DNA from: Proteus sp. FME41
GTDB taxonomy: Bacteria > Pseudomonadota > Gammaproteobacteria > Enterobacterales > Enterobacteriaceae
Assembly: GCF_014897315.1 (NCBI RefSeq)
Contig: NZ_JABUYL010000007.1
Coordinates: 1 to 64,000 of the forward strand
Length of the DNA: 64,000 nt
Reading direction: 5' to 3'
Shown: positions 55,436 to 64,000 of the stretch, in pieces
Layout of the letters: each line of letters starts with the position of its first letter
Numbering within the stretch: the first letter of the stretch is position 1
Notes under the pieces: model-generated
What the model saw: the letters and a program-made list of their open reading frames with translations, nothing else
Database searches by the model: none
What the model was told of the DNA's origin: nothing
Made by a program: the position numbers and the translations under genes

Positions 55436-55511
55436 TTGATGCTTTTTTCTTCAATCAATCACTTTGTAGAAAAATAACCTTGCTTGTCAGTTCAGCTTTG
55501 GTTAGTATTCA

Positions 55512-55546
55512 CACCCGCTTAGTCAGGTCTTGAGCTAAAGCGGGTG
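55512..55546 (+). other. Hairpin in the secG leader
   Basis: A 9-bp perfect stem CACCCGCTT / AAGCGGGTG (55512-55520 with 55538-55546), loop of 17. No T-run follows, so it is unlikely to terminate. It lies about 55 bp upstream of secG and could be a regulatory or stabilising structure. Confidence 0.45.
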
Positions 55547-55600
55547 AAGCAATCGAAGGTTATCGTTAAGACGATAAGTTCCATAAAAAAGGTAACGCAA

Positions 55601-55945
55601 ATGTATACGGCACTCATTGTTATTCTTATCATTGTAGCAACAGGGCTAGTTGGTTTGATCCTGTTACAGCAGGGTAAAGGTGCTGATATGGGCGCTTCTT
55701 TTGGTGCAGGTGCTTCCGGTACAGTATTTGGTTCAAGCGGTTCAGCTAACTTTATGACCCGTATGACCGCTGTTTTAGCGACAGCTTTTATTGTACTTGC
55801 CCTTATTTTAGGTAATTTAAGTGCCAATAAAACTGTACGTGATGACAGCAAGTGGATGTCTATCGAGCAGACTGCAGAAGAAGCTAAAAAAGCTGAGCAA
55901 TCAGCACAGCCTGTAGCGCCAGCAAATACAGATATTCCGCAGTAA
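55601..55945 (+). CDS. secG: Protein-export membrane protein SecG
   Basis: Small subunit of the SecYEG translocon that stimulates SecA-driven translocation. Two membrane segments (about residues 3-22 and 54-73) flank the conserved cytoplasmic loop LQQGKGADMGASFGAGAS. I start at 55601 (MYTALIVIL); an in-frame extension upstream is not conserved. It has 114 residues with a Gln/Ala/Pro-rich C-terminal tail. tRNA-Leu follows, as in E. coli. Confidence 0.95.
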   Translation: MYTALIVILIIVATGLVGLILLQQGKGADMGASFGAGASGTVFGSSGSANFMTRMTAVLATAFIVLALILGNLSANKTVRDDSKWMSIEQTAEEAKKAEQSAQPVAPANTDIPQ

Positions 55946-56005
55946 GACTAAGAAAAGATTTAAATGAGATTGTTAATTTTTACGCAGTAACAGTCTCATT
56001 AAAGT

Positions 56006-56095
56006 GCCGAGGTGGTGAAATTGGTATACACGCTACCTTGAGGTGGTAGTGCCTATAAAACGGGCGTACGGGTTCAAGTCCCGTTCTCGGCACCA
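56006..56095 (+). tRNA. leuU: tRNA-Leu (GAG)
   Basis: A 90-nt class II tRNA with a long variable arm. The acceptor GCCGAGG pairs with TCTCGGC, the anticodon is GAG (in CTTGAGG), the T arm is GGGTTCAAGTCCC and CCA is encoded. It corresponds to leuU, between secG and metY in E. coli. The variable arm is about three bases longer than in E. coli. Confidence 0.95.
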
Positions 56096-56155
56096 TTATT
56101 CCAGATAGCTTGCGTTTTGCTTGTTATCAGCGTAAAATTTGCCACGTTTTTCGAA

Positions 56156-56232
<77 letters not shown>

Positions 56233-56351
56233 CTTCTAACAATACAGCACTTTTCTCATTAATCATCTTGTTGAACCGATTATGATCCTGAGTGGAATGT
56301 GCCGTAAGAAGAGGTTATTCTCGAATGGCAAGTTACAGGGTCCAGTTGCAT

Positions 56352-58416
<2,065 letters not shown>

Positions 58417-58438
58417 CAACTGAGCAGGAAGGAACAGA

Positions 58439-61195
58439 ATGACAGATGAAACAGTAAAATCACTGGCAGAAGAGATTCAGACACCGGTTGAACGTTTGGT
58501 ACAGCAGTTTGCTGATGCCGGTATTAAGAAGACCGTCTCTGATTCTGTCTCCCAAAAAGAGAAAGAAACCTTACTGGCTTGGTTGAATCGTGATAAAGAC
58601 GTATCAACCAACCAACCAGAAAAATTAACGTTACAACGTAAAGTTCGTAGTACGTTAAGTGTTCCTGGTACAGGTGGCAAAAGTAAATCAGTAGCCATCG
58701 AAGTCCGCAAAAAACGCACTTATGTGAACCGCGACGCCGTTGAAAAAACGCAAGCGGATGAGCAAGCTCAGCGTGAAGCGGAAGAAAAGGCGCATCGCGA
58801 AGCCGAAGAAAAAGCCCAGCGCGAAGCACAAGAGAAAGCACAGCGCGAAGCTGAAGAAAAAGCAAAACGTGAAGCTGAAAAGGCAAAGAAAGACGCCGAA
58901 GATAAAGTGAAACGTGAAGCTGAAGAAGCAAAACGTGAAGCAGCGGAATTAGCTAAGCGCGAAGCAGCGGAAAAAGATAAAGTGAAACAAAACGATAAAC
59001 CAAAAGCTGATAAAGCAGATCAGGAAAAAGCACGTCGCAATGCTGAACAGGCTGAATTGAAGCGTAAAACGGAAGAGACACAACGCCGTAAAGCGGAAGA
59101 AGAAGCGCGTGTTGCAGCAGAAAAAGCACGTCTTTTAGCTGAAGAAAATGCTGAAAAATGGACGACTGAACCTAAAGCGCCTGAAACTGAAGGCTCAGAC
59201 TATCATGTAACAACATCACGCTATGCTCGTGATGCTGAAGATGAGAGTGATGCTGAAGTTGAAGGTGGCCGCGGTCGTGGTCGCACCGCTGCTAAGGCTC
59301 CTCGTCCTAAGAAAAATAACCGCCATTCTGAAAAAGCAGATCGTGAAGAAGCGCGTGCTGCAGGTCGTACTAACAAGAAAGGCAAACGTAAAGGTAGCTC
59401 ATTACAACAAGGTTTTAATAAGCCAGCTGCTGTTGTAAACCGAGATGTCATTATTGGTGAAACCATTTCTGTTGCTGAACTTGCAAACAAAATGGCAGTA
59501 AAAGGGTCTGAAGTTATCAAAACTATGATGAAAATGGGCGCAATGGCGACTATTAATCAAGTTTTAGACCAAGAAACTGCACAGCTTGTTGCGGAAGAAA
59601 TGGGCCATAAAGTAATCTTACGTCGTGAGAACGAGTTAGAAGAACAAGTCATGAGTGATCGTGATACTGGCGAAGAAAGTGCAGTATCTCGTGCACCTGT
59701 TGTTACCATTATGGGTCACGTTGACCACGGTAAAACGTCATTACTGGACTACATTCGTTCAACGAAAGTAGCATCTGGCGAAGCGGGTGGTATTACTCAG
59801 CATATCGGTGCTTATCACGTTAAAACTGATAAAGGTGAAATTACCTTCCTAGATACCCCAGGTCACGCCGCGTTTACGTCAATGCGTGCTCGTGGTGCTC
59901 AGGTAACGGATATCGTTGTTCTGGTTGTTGCGGCAGATGATGGTGTAATGCCACAAACTATCGAAGCAATCCAACACGCAAAAGCAGCAAACGTGCCTGT
60001 TGTTGTTGCTGTGAACAAAATTGATAAACACGAAGCCGATCCTGATCGCGTTAAAACTGAGCTGTCTCAATATGGTATTTTGCCAGAAGAATGGGGCGGT
60101 GAAACTCAGTTTATGCACGTATCTGCAAAACAGGGTTTAGGGATTGATGAATTACTCGATGCTATTCTTCTACAAGCTGAAGTACTTGAACTGAAAGCAG
60201 TTAAAGAAGGCATGGCAAGCGGTGTTGTTATCGAATCTTACCTCGATAAAGGTCGTGGTCCAGTTGCCACTATCCTAGTTCGTGAAGGTACACTAAACAA
60301 AGGTGACATCGTTCTGTGTGGTTTCGAATACGGTCGTATTCGTGCAATGCGTAACGAATTAGGCCAAGATATTCAATCTGCGGGCCCATCAATGCCTGTT
60401 GAGATTTTAGGTCTGTCTAGCGTTCCTTCTGCAGGTGATGAAGCAACCGTTGTTCGTGACGAGAAGAAAGCACGTGAAGTTGCGCTATACCGTCAAGGTA
60501 AATTCCGCGATGTTAAACTGGCTCGTCAGCAGAAATCTAAACTGGAAAACATGTTTGCTAACATGGAAGAAGGTAAAGTTTCTGAACTGAACATTGTTCT
60601 AAAAACAGACGTTCAAGGAACTTGTGAAGCGATTACTGAAGCCTTAAATAAACTCTCTACTGATGAAGTTAAGCTGAGAATTATTGGCTCAGGTGTGGGT
60701 GGTATCACTGAAACTGATGCAACTTTAGCCGCAGCTTCTAACGCAATCATCCTTGGTTTTAACGTTCGTGCTGATGCTTCTGCGCGCCGTATCATTGAAC
60801 AAGAAAGTGTTGATTTACGTTACTATTCCGTTATCTATAGCCTGATTGATGAAATCAAACTGGCAATGAGCGGTATGTTAGCACCTGAATATAAACAAGA
60901 AATCATGGGTCTTGCAGAAGTCCGTGATGTGTTTAAATCACCTAAATTCGGCGCAATCGCGGGTTGTATGGTGACAGAAGGTAACATTAAACGTAATAAT
61001 CCAATTCGTGTTCTACGTGATAACGTGGTTATTTACGAAGGTGAACTTGAGTCACTGCGTCGCTTTAAAGATGACGTCAATGAAGTTCGTAACGGTATGG
61101 AATGTGGTATCGGTGTGAAAAACTACAACGATGTCCGCGCCGGCGATATGATTGAAGTCTTCCAAGTTATTGAAATTAAACGTTCTATTGATTGA
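58439..61195 (+). CDS. infB: Translation initiation factor IF-2
   Basis: GTPase that brings fMet-tRNA to the 30S subunit and promotes subunit joining. An N-terminal IF2-N subdomain precedes a long, highly charged stretch built of Glu-Ala-Lys/Arg heptad-like repeats (roughly residues 100-240), a second IF2-N domain, and the G domain with GHVDHGKTS (about 426-434), DTPGHAAF and NKIDK, then domains II-IV. It has 918 residues, longer than E. coli (890) because of the repeat stretch. In E. coli internal starts make shorter forms; this cannot be judged here. Confidence 0.97.
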   Translation: MTDETVKSLAEEIQTPVERLVQQFADAGIKKTVSDSVSQKEKETLLAWLNRDKDVSTNQPEKLTLQRKVRSTLSVPGTGGKSKSVAIEVRKKRTYVNRDAVEKTQADEQAQREAEEKAHREAEEKAQREAQEKAQREAEEKAKREAEKAKKDAEDKVKREAEEAKREAAELAKREAAEKDKVKQNDKPKADKADQEKARRNAEQAELKRKTEETQRRKAEEEARVAAEKARLLAEENAEKWTTEPKAPETEGSDYHVTTSRYARDAEDESDAEVEGGRGRGRTAAKAPRPKKNNRHSEKADREEARAAGRTNKKGKRKGSSLQQGFNKPAAVVNRDVIIGETISVAELANKMAVKGSEVIKTMMKMGAMATINQVLDQETAQLVAEEMGHKVILRRENELEEQVMSDRDTGEESAVSRAPVVTIMGHVDHGKTSLLDYIRSTKVASGEAGGITQHIGAYHVKTDKGEITFLDTPGHAAFTSMRARGAQVTDIVVLVVAADDGVMPQTIEAIQHAKAANVPVVVAVNKIDKHEADPDRVKTELSQYGILPEEWGGETQFMHVSAKQGLGIDELLDAILLQAEVLELKAVKEGMASGVVIESYLDKGRGPVATILVREGTLNKGDIVLCGFEYGRIRAMRNELGQDIQSAGPSMPVEILGLSSVPSAGDEATVVRDEKKAREVALYRQGKFRDVKLARQQKSKLENMFANMEEGKVSELNIVLKTDVQGTCEAITEALNKLSTDEVKLRIIGSGVGGITETDATLAAASNAIILGFNVRADASARRIIEQESVDLRYYSVIYSLIDEIKLAMSGMLAPEYKQEIMGLAEVRDVFKSPKFGAIAGCMVTEGNIKRNNPIRVLRDNVVIYEGELESLRRFKDDVNEVRNGMECGIGVKNYNDVRAGDMIEVFQVIEIKRSID

Positions 61196-61497
61196 TTCTG
61201 AGCGTTTTATTTTAAAGGGGAGCTTAACGGCTCCCTTCTTAATTCCCTTCTTTGCTGTATTCTCTTTTATTTTCTCCTCATTTTTCAACATAACCGAAAT
61301 AGATTGGCTTTCAGTAATTTATGAAAGTGAAATAACAGGGTAAAATAGCAATTAAGAAACGTTTTATGCCTAAAGAAAGAAATCAGAGAAAGCAGTTGTT
61401 AAATATGACTTCCTGTATACTCTTTAGATATCATCGATTTTAGATTTGAATTAACAGTGACAATAAGGGCAATACCCTATTGTCAGGGAGAGATAAA
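61196..61497 (+). other. infB-rbfA intergenic region with hairpin
   Basis: About 300 bases. A hairpin, GGGAGC-N5-GCTCCC (about 61218-61235), follows infB without a clear T-run, so termination may be incomplete and rbfA read-through is likely. The rest is AT-rich with no frame worth calling. Confidence 0.45.
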
Positions 61498-61899
61498 ATG
61501 GCAAGAGATTTTAGCCGTAGTCAACGTGTTTCTCAGGAAATGCAAAAAGAAATCGCCATCATTTTACAACGTGAAGTGAAAGATCCACGTATCGGAATGG
61601 CCACCGTATCTGGCGTTGAAGTTTCTCGTGATTTGGCTTATGCCAAAGTGTTTGTCACCTTTTTAAACTTATCTGGTGGTGAAAAAAGCGAAGAAGAGAT
61701 GGTTGCTGATGGCTTAACGGCCTTGAATGAAGCAGCAGGTTTTATTCGTTCATTGTTAGGTAAAGCAATGCGTTTACGTATTGTACCTGAACTGACATTT
61801 GCTTATGACAACTCATTAGTTGAAGGTATGCGTATGTCTAACCTAGTTTCTAATGTCGTTAAAAACGATGAAGAGCGTCGTCATAAAGAGGACGAATAA
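61498..61899 (+). CDS. rbfA: 30S ribosome-binding factor RbfA
   Basis: Cold-shock assembly factor that binds immature 30S near helix 1 of 16S rRNA. Single KH-like domain with [22 protein letters not shown] and [10 protein letters not shown]. The start at 61498 ([10 protein letters not shown], after GGGAGAG) gives 133 residues as in E. coli. Its stop overlaps the truB start (TAATG). Confidence 0.95.
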   Translation: MARDFSRSQRVSQEMQKEIAIILQREVKDPRIGMATVSGVEVSRDLAYAKVFVTFLNLSGGEKSEEEMVADGLTALNEAAGFIRSLLGKAMRLRIVPELTFAYDNSLVEGMRMSNLVSNVVKNDEERRHKEDE

Positions 61900-62852
61900 T
61901 GGGGCGTCGTCGTAAGGGGCGTGAGATTAACGGCGTATTGCTACTCGATAAACCCCAAGATATTTCCTCTAACGATGCACTCCAAAAAGTCCGCCGGATG
62001 TTTAACGCCAGTAAAGCGGGACATACGGGCGCATTAGATCCTCTAGCAACCGGTATGCTTCCTATTTGTTTAGGGGAAGCGACCAAATTTTCACAGTTTC
62101 TATTGGATTCAGATAAGCGTTATCGCGTTATTGCTCGTTTAGGTCAACGAACAGACACCTCTGATGCTCAGGGTGAAGTTATCCAAGAGCGGCCAGTACA
62201 ATTTACGCAACAAGCTTTAGATGATGCCTTAGAGAGCTTTCGAGGCGAAACATTGCAAGTGCCTTCAATGTATTCTGCTTTAAAGCACCAAGGTAAGCCG
62301 CTTTATGAATATGCAAGACAAGGCATTGAAATTGAGCGTGAAGCAAGACCCATTACGGTTTATGAGTTACAGTTTATTCGCTGGGAAGGTAATGAGTTAG
62401 AGCTGGAAATTCATTGTTCTAAAGGAACTTATATTCGCACTATCATTGATGATCTGGGTGAGAAATTAGAATGTGGCGCTCACGTTATTTTTTTACGTCG
62501 ATTAGAAGTTGCTGATTATCCTAAAGAAAGAATGATAACACTGGAACAACTTAGGGCGATAGTAGATAACGCGCAATCAGCACAAGAAGATCCTTTCTTA
62601 GCACTTGATGCGTTATTGTTACCGATGGATACTGCTGTCGCACATTTTCCTGTCATCAACCTCACTACGATTATTGCGGGTTATCTAAAACTGGGCCAAC
62701 CTGTTCGCGTTAATCATGATATTCATGAAGGTGAATGGGTAAGGGTGACAGAAGGCGATGAAGAAAAATTTATTGGCCTTGCCATTATTAAAGATGGCTT
62801 AGTTGCGCCTAAAAGAGTGGTTGTTGATTATAGTGCGCAGGATAACACTTAA
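61899..62852 (+). CDS. truB: tRNA pseudouridine-55 synthase TruB
   Basis: Makes pseudouridine 55 in the T loop of tRNAs and acts as a tRNA chaperone. The catalytic Asp is in [17 protein letters not shown]; substrate motifs [18 protein letters not shown] and [14 protein letters not shown] are present. A C-terminal PUA-like domain follows. It has 317 residues. It overlaps rbfA by one base, so translation is coupled. Confidence 0.96.
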   Translation: MGRRRKGREINGVLLLDKPQDISSNDALQKVRRMFNASKAGHTGALDPLATGMLPICLGEATKFSQFLLDSDKRYRVIARLGQRTDTSDAQGEVIQERPVQFTQQALDDALESFRGETLQVPSMYSALKHQGKPLYEYARQGIEIEREARPITVYELQFIRWEGNELELEIHCSKGTYIRTIIDDLGEKLECGAHVIFLRRLEVADYPKERMITLEQLRAIVDNAQSAQEDPFLALDALLLPMDTAVAHFPVINLTTIIAGYLKLGQPVRVNHDIHEGEWVRVTEGDEEKFIGLAIIKDGLVAPKRVVVDYSAQDNT

Positions 62853-62860
62853 TAGCAATC

Positions 62861-62889
62861 TTGCGCTAAAAGTGTTTGAAGCGTAGAAT
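62861..62889 (+). promoter_or_regulatory. rpsO promoter
   Basis: TTGCGC (62861-62866), 17-bp spacer, TAGAAT (62884-62889), just after truB and about 85 bp before rpsO. Confidence 0.65.
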
Positions 62890-62893
62890 AATG

Positions 62894-62976
62894 CGGCTAT
62901 CTGTTTAGGTGGCTGAGTTGGATAGCTGAATTAGAGATTGGCTATCCTAAAAATTTTAATTTAATTGGAGTTTATT
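62894..62976 (+). promoter_or_regulatory. rpsO leader, probable S15 autoregulatory fold
   Basis: GGATAGC (62920-62926) can pair with GCTATCC (62941-62947) or with the earlier GCTATCT (62895-62901), giving two mutually exclusive helices. E. coli rpsO mRNA folds into a pseudoknot that S15 traps to block initiation; the competing pairings here are consistent with such a switch. The ribosome site GGAG lies at 62966-62969. Confidence 0.5.
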
Positions 62977-63246
62977 ATGTCTCTAAGTACTGAAGCGAAA
63001 GCACAAATCGTTGCTGAATATGGTCGTGATGCTAACGATACTGGCTCAAGCGAAGTTCAGATTGCACTGCTGACTGCAGAAATCAACCACCTGCAAGGTC
63101 ACTTTTCAGAGCACAAAAAAGATCACCACAGCCGTCGTGGTCTGCTGCGTAAAGTTTCCAGCCGTCGTAATCTGCTGGACTACCTGAAACGTAAAGATGT
63201 TGCTCGTTACTCTGCACTGATTGCACGTTTAGGTCTGCGTCGTTAA
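62977..63246 (+). CDS. rpsO: 30S ribosomal protein uS15
   Basis: Binds 16S rRNA central domain early in assembly and regulates its own mRNA. The 89-residue sequence [21 protein letters not shown]... with [19 protein letters not shown] is nearly invariant. The start at 62977 follows GGAGTTTATT. A strong terminator separates it from pnp, which in E. coli is partly read through. Confidence 0.97.
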   Translation: MSLSTEAKAQIVAEYGRDANDTGSSEVQIALLTAEINHLQGHFSEHKKDHHSRRGLLRKVSSRRNLLDYLKRKDVARYSALIARLGLRR

Positions 63247-63263
63247 TCAAACGAGTTTCAGTG

Positions 63264-63288
63264 AAAAGGGGCCTGTAGGCCCCTTTTC
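63264..63288 (+). terminator. rpsO terminator
   Basis: Stem AAAAGGGGCC / GGCCCCTTTT (63264-63273 with 63278-63287), 4-nt loop. The stem is strong; downstream T content is modest. Confidence 0.85.
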
Positions 63289-63371
63289 TACTAGAAAGTG
63301 CTATTTTTACTATAAGTCGTTATGTTTTAATGTGGTGATTGTTATTTAGTCTCTCTAGTTACGACAATTCG

Positions 63372-63424
63372 CGCGGCTAATGAAAATATTTATGTTTATG
63401 CGGTAAATATTTTCATTAGTCGCG
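63372..63424 (+). promoter_or_regulatory. pnp leader hairpin, RNase III target
   Basis: A 21-bp stem (63372-63392 with 63404-63424, one G-T pair) and 11-nt loop, 70 bp upstream of pnp. E. coli pnp mRNA carries a long leader stem cut by RNase III, after which PNPase degrades its own message; this is the same element by position and form. Confidence 0.8.
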
Positions 63425-63496
63425 AGGGGACGTAGCGGAGAAAAGATCATTCATCGTCGCTAAACATCTGGCGACAATAAGATAAAGGATATTATT

Positions 63497-64000
63497 TTGC
63501 TGAATCCTACAGTTCGTAAATTTCAATACGGTCAACATACTGTTTCAATCGAAACTGGCATGATGGCACGTCAAGCAACAGCTGCCGCTATGATTGATAT
63601 GGACGGTACTTCTGTTTTTGTTACTGTTGTTGCAAAGAAAAAAGTCAAAGCGGGACAAGATTTCTTCCCATTAACAGTTAACTACCAAGAGCGTGCATAC
63701 GCTGCAGGTCGTATTCCAGGTAGTTTCTTCCGTCGTGAAGGTCGTCCTGGTGAAGGCGAAACATTAATTGCACGTTTAATTGACCGTCCTTTACGTCCAT
63801 TATTCCCAGAAGGTTTCTTAAACGAAATTCAAATCGTTGCTACCGTTGTTTCTGTTAACCCACAAGTTAATCCAGATATCGTTGCAATGATTGGTGCTTC
63901 TACTGTATTAGCATTGTCAGGTGTTCCATTTAATGGTCCTATCGGTGGTGCTCGTGTTGGTTTTATTGATGGACAATATGTTCTGAACCCAACGGTTGAT
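63497..64000 (+). CDS. pnp: Polynucleotide phosphorylase, 5' part
   Basis: Phosphorolytic 3'-to-5' exoribonuclease and degradosome component. Only the first 168 codons are in the window: [20 protein letters not shown], then [27 protein letters not shown] and [14 protein letters not shown], the start of the first RNase PH domain. Translation begins at TTG (63497) after AAAGGATATT, as in E. coli. The frame is open to the window end. Confidence 0.96.
   Translation, partial: MLNPTVRKFQYGQHTVSIETGMMARQATAAAMIDMDGTSVFVTVVAKKKVKAGQDFFPLTVNYQERAYAAGRIPGSFFRREGRPGEGETLIARLIDRPLRPLFPEGFLNEIQIVATVVSVNPQVNPDIVAMIGASTVLALSGVPFNGPIGGARVGFIDGQYVLNPTVD

Noticed and set aside
58740-59160. Imperfect repeats inside infB as a DNA repeat element
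   Set aside because: They encode the charged Glu-Ala-Lys/Arg linker of IF-2, a normal and variable part of the protein.

Overview
The window is enterobacterial chromosome, most likely Proteus (Morganellaceae). The protein sequences are close to Escherichia coli throughout, base composition is AT-rich (roughly 38-40% G+C by eye), and most of the gene order is E. coli-like. No rRNA, CRISPR array, IS element or intact prophage is visible.

Layout. (1) 1-992: the 3' part of a tRNA-Gly(GCC) array and a gene-free region with DnaA boxes, at the position where E. coli has the DnaA-titration locus datA. (2) 993-18849: a backbone block, queG / tsaE-amiB-mutL-miaA-hfq-hflX-hflK-hflC-purA-nsrR-rnr-rlmB-rpsF-priB-rpsR-rplI, covering tRNA modification, murein hydrolysis, mismatch repair, RNA chaperone, FtsH regulators, purine synthesis, NO sensing, RNA decay and ribosome synthesis. 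(3) 18933-26692: a variable segment between ytfB and fklB. It holds a 564-residue protein of unknown function, a zinc-starvation operon (rpmE2-rpmJ2-zinT) behind a perfect Zur palindrome, an orphan type VI secretion islet (hcp facing a putative effector/immunity pair) and gabD. (4) 26693-41134: the backbone resumes with fklB, cysQ, ytfJ, ytfK, paeA/ytfL, msrA, tamA-tamB-ytfP, ppa, fbp and mpl. (5) 41159-43088: argR and mdh, divergent. (6) 43117-44436: a small Mu-like regulatory islet, a Ner/Nlp-type gene divergent from two tandem genes with Mu-type DNA-binding domains. (7) 44465-64000: ispB / rplU-rpmA-obgE / dacB / greA / yhbY / rlmE-ftsH-folP-glmM-secG-leuU-metY-rimP-nusA-infB-rbfA-truB-rpsO-pnp. 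This joins isoprenoid quinone synthesis, ribosome assembly, membrane proteolysis, folate and cell-wall precursor synthesis, and the transcription/translation supra-operon. The last gene, pnp, runs off the end.

Many regulatory elements can be read directly: intrinsic terminators at most operon ends, sigma-70-type promoters for rplU, rpsF and rpsO, a Zur operator, a candidate ARG box before argR, a candidate heat-shock promoter before rlmE-ftsH, an rpsF leader, an rpsO leader with competing helices, and the long pnp leader hairpin. The parts most worth following are the hcp effector/immunity islet, the Mu-derived divergent switch, the datA-like region, and an unexplained GC-rich block between ytfP and ppa.
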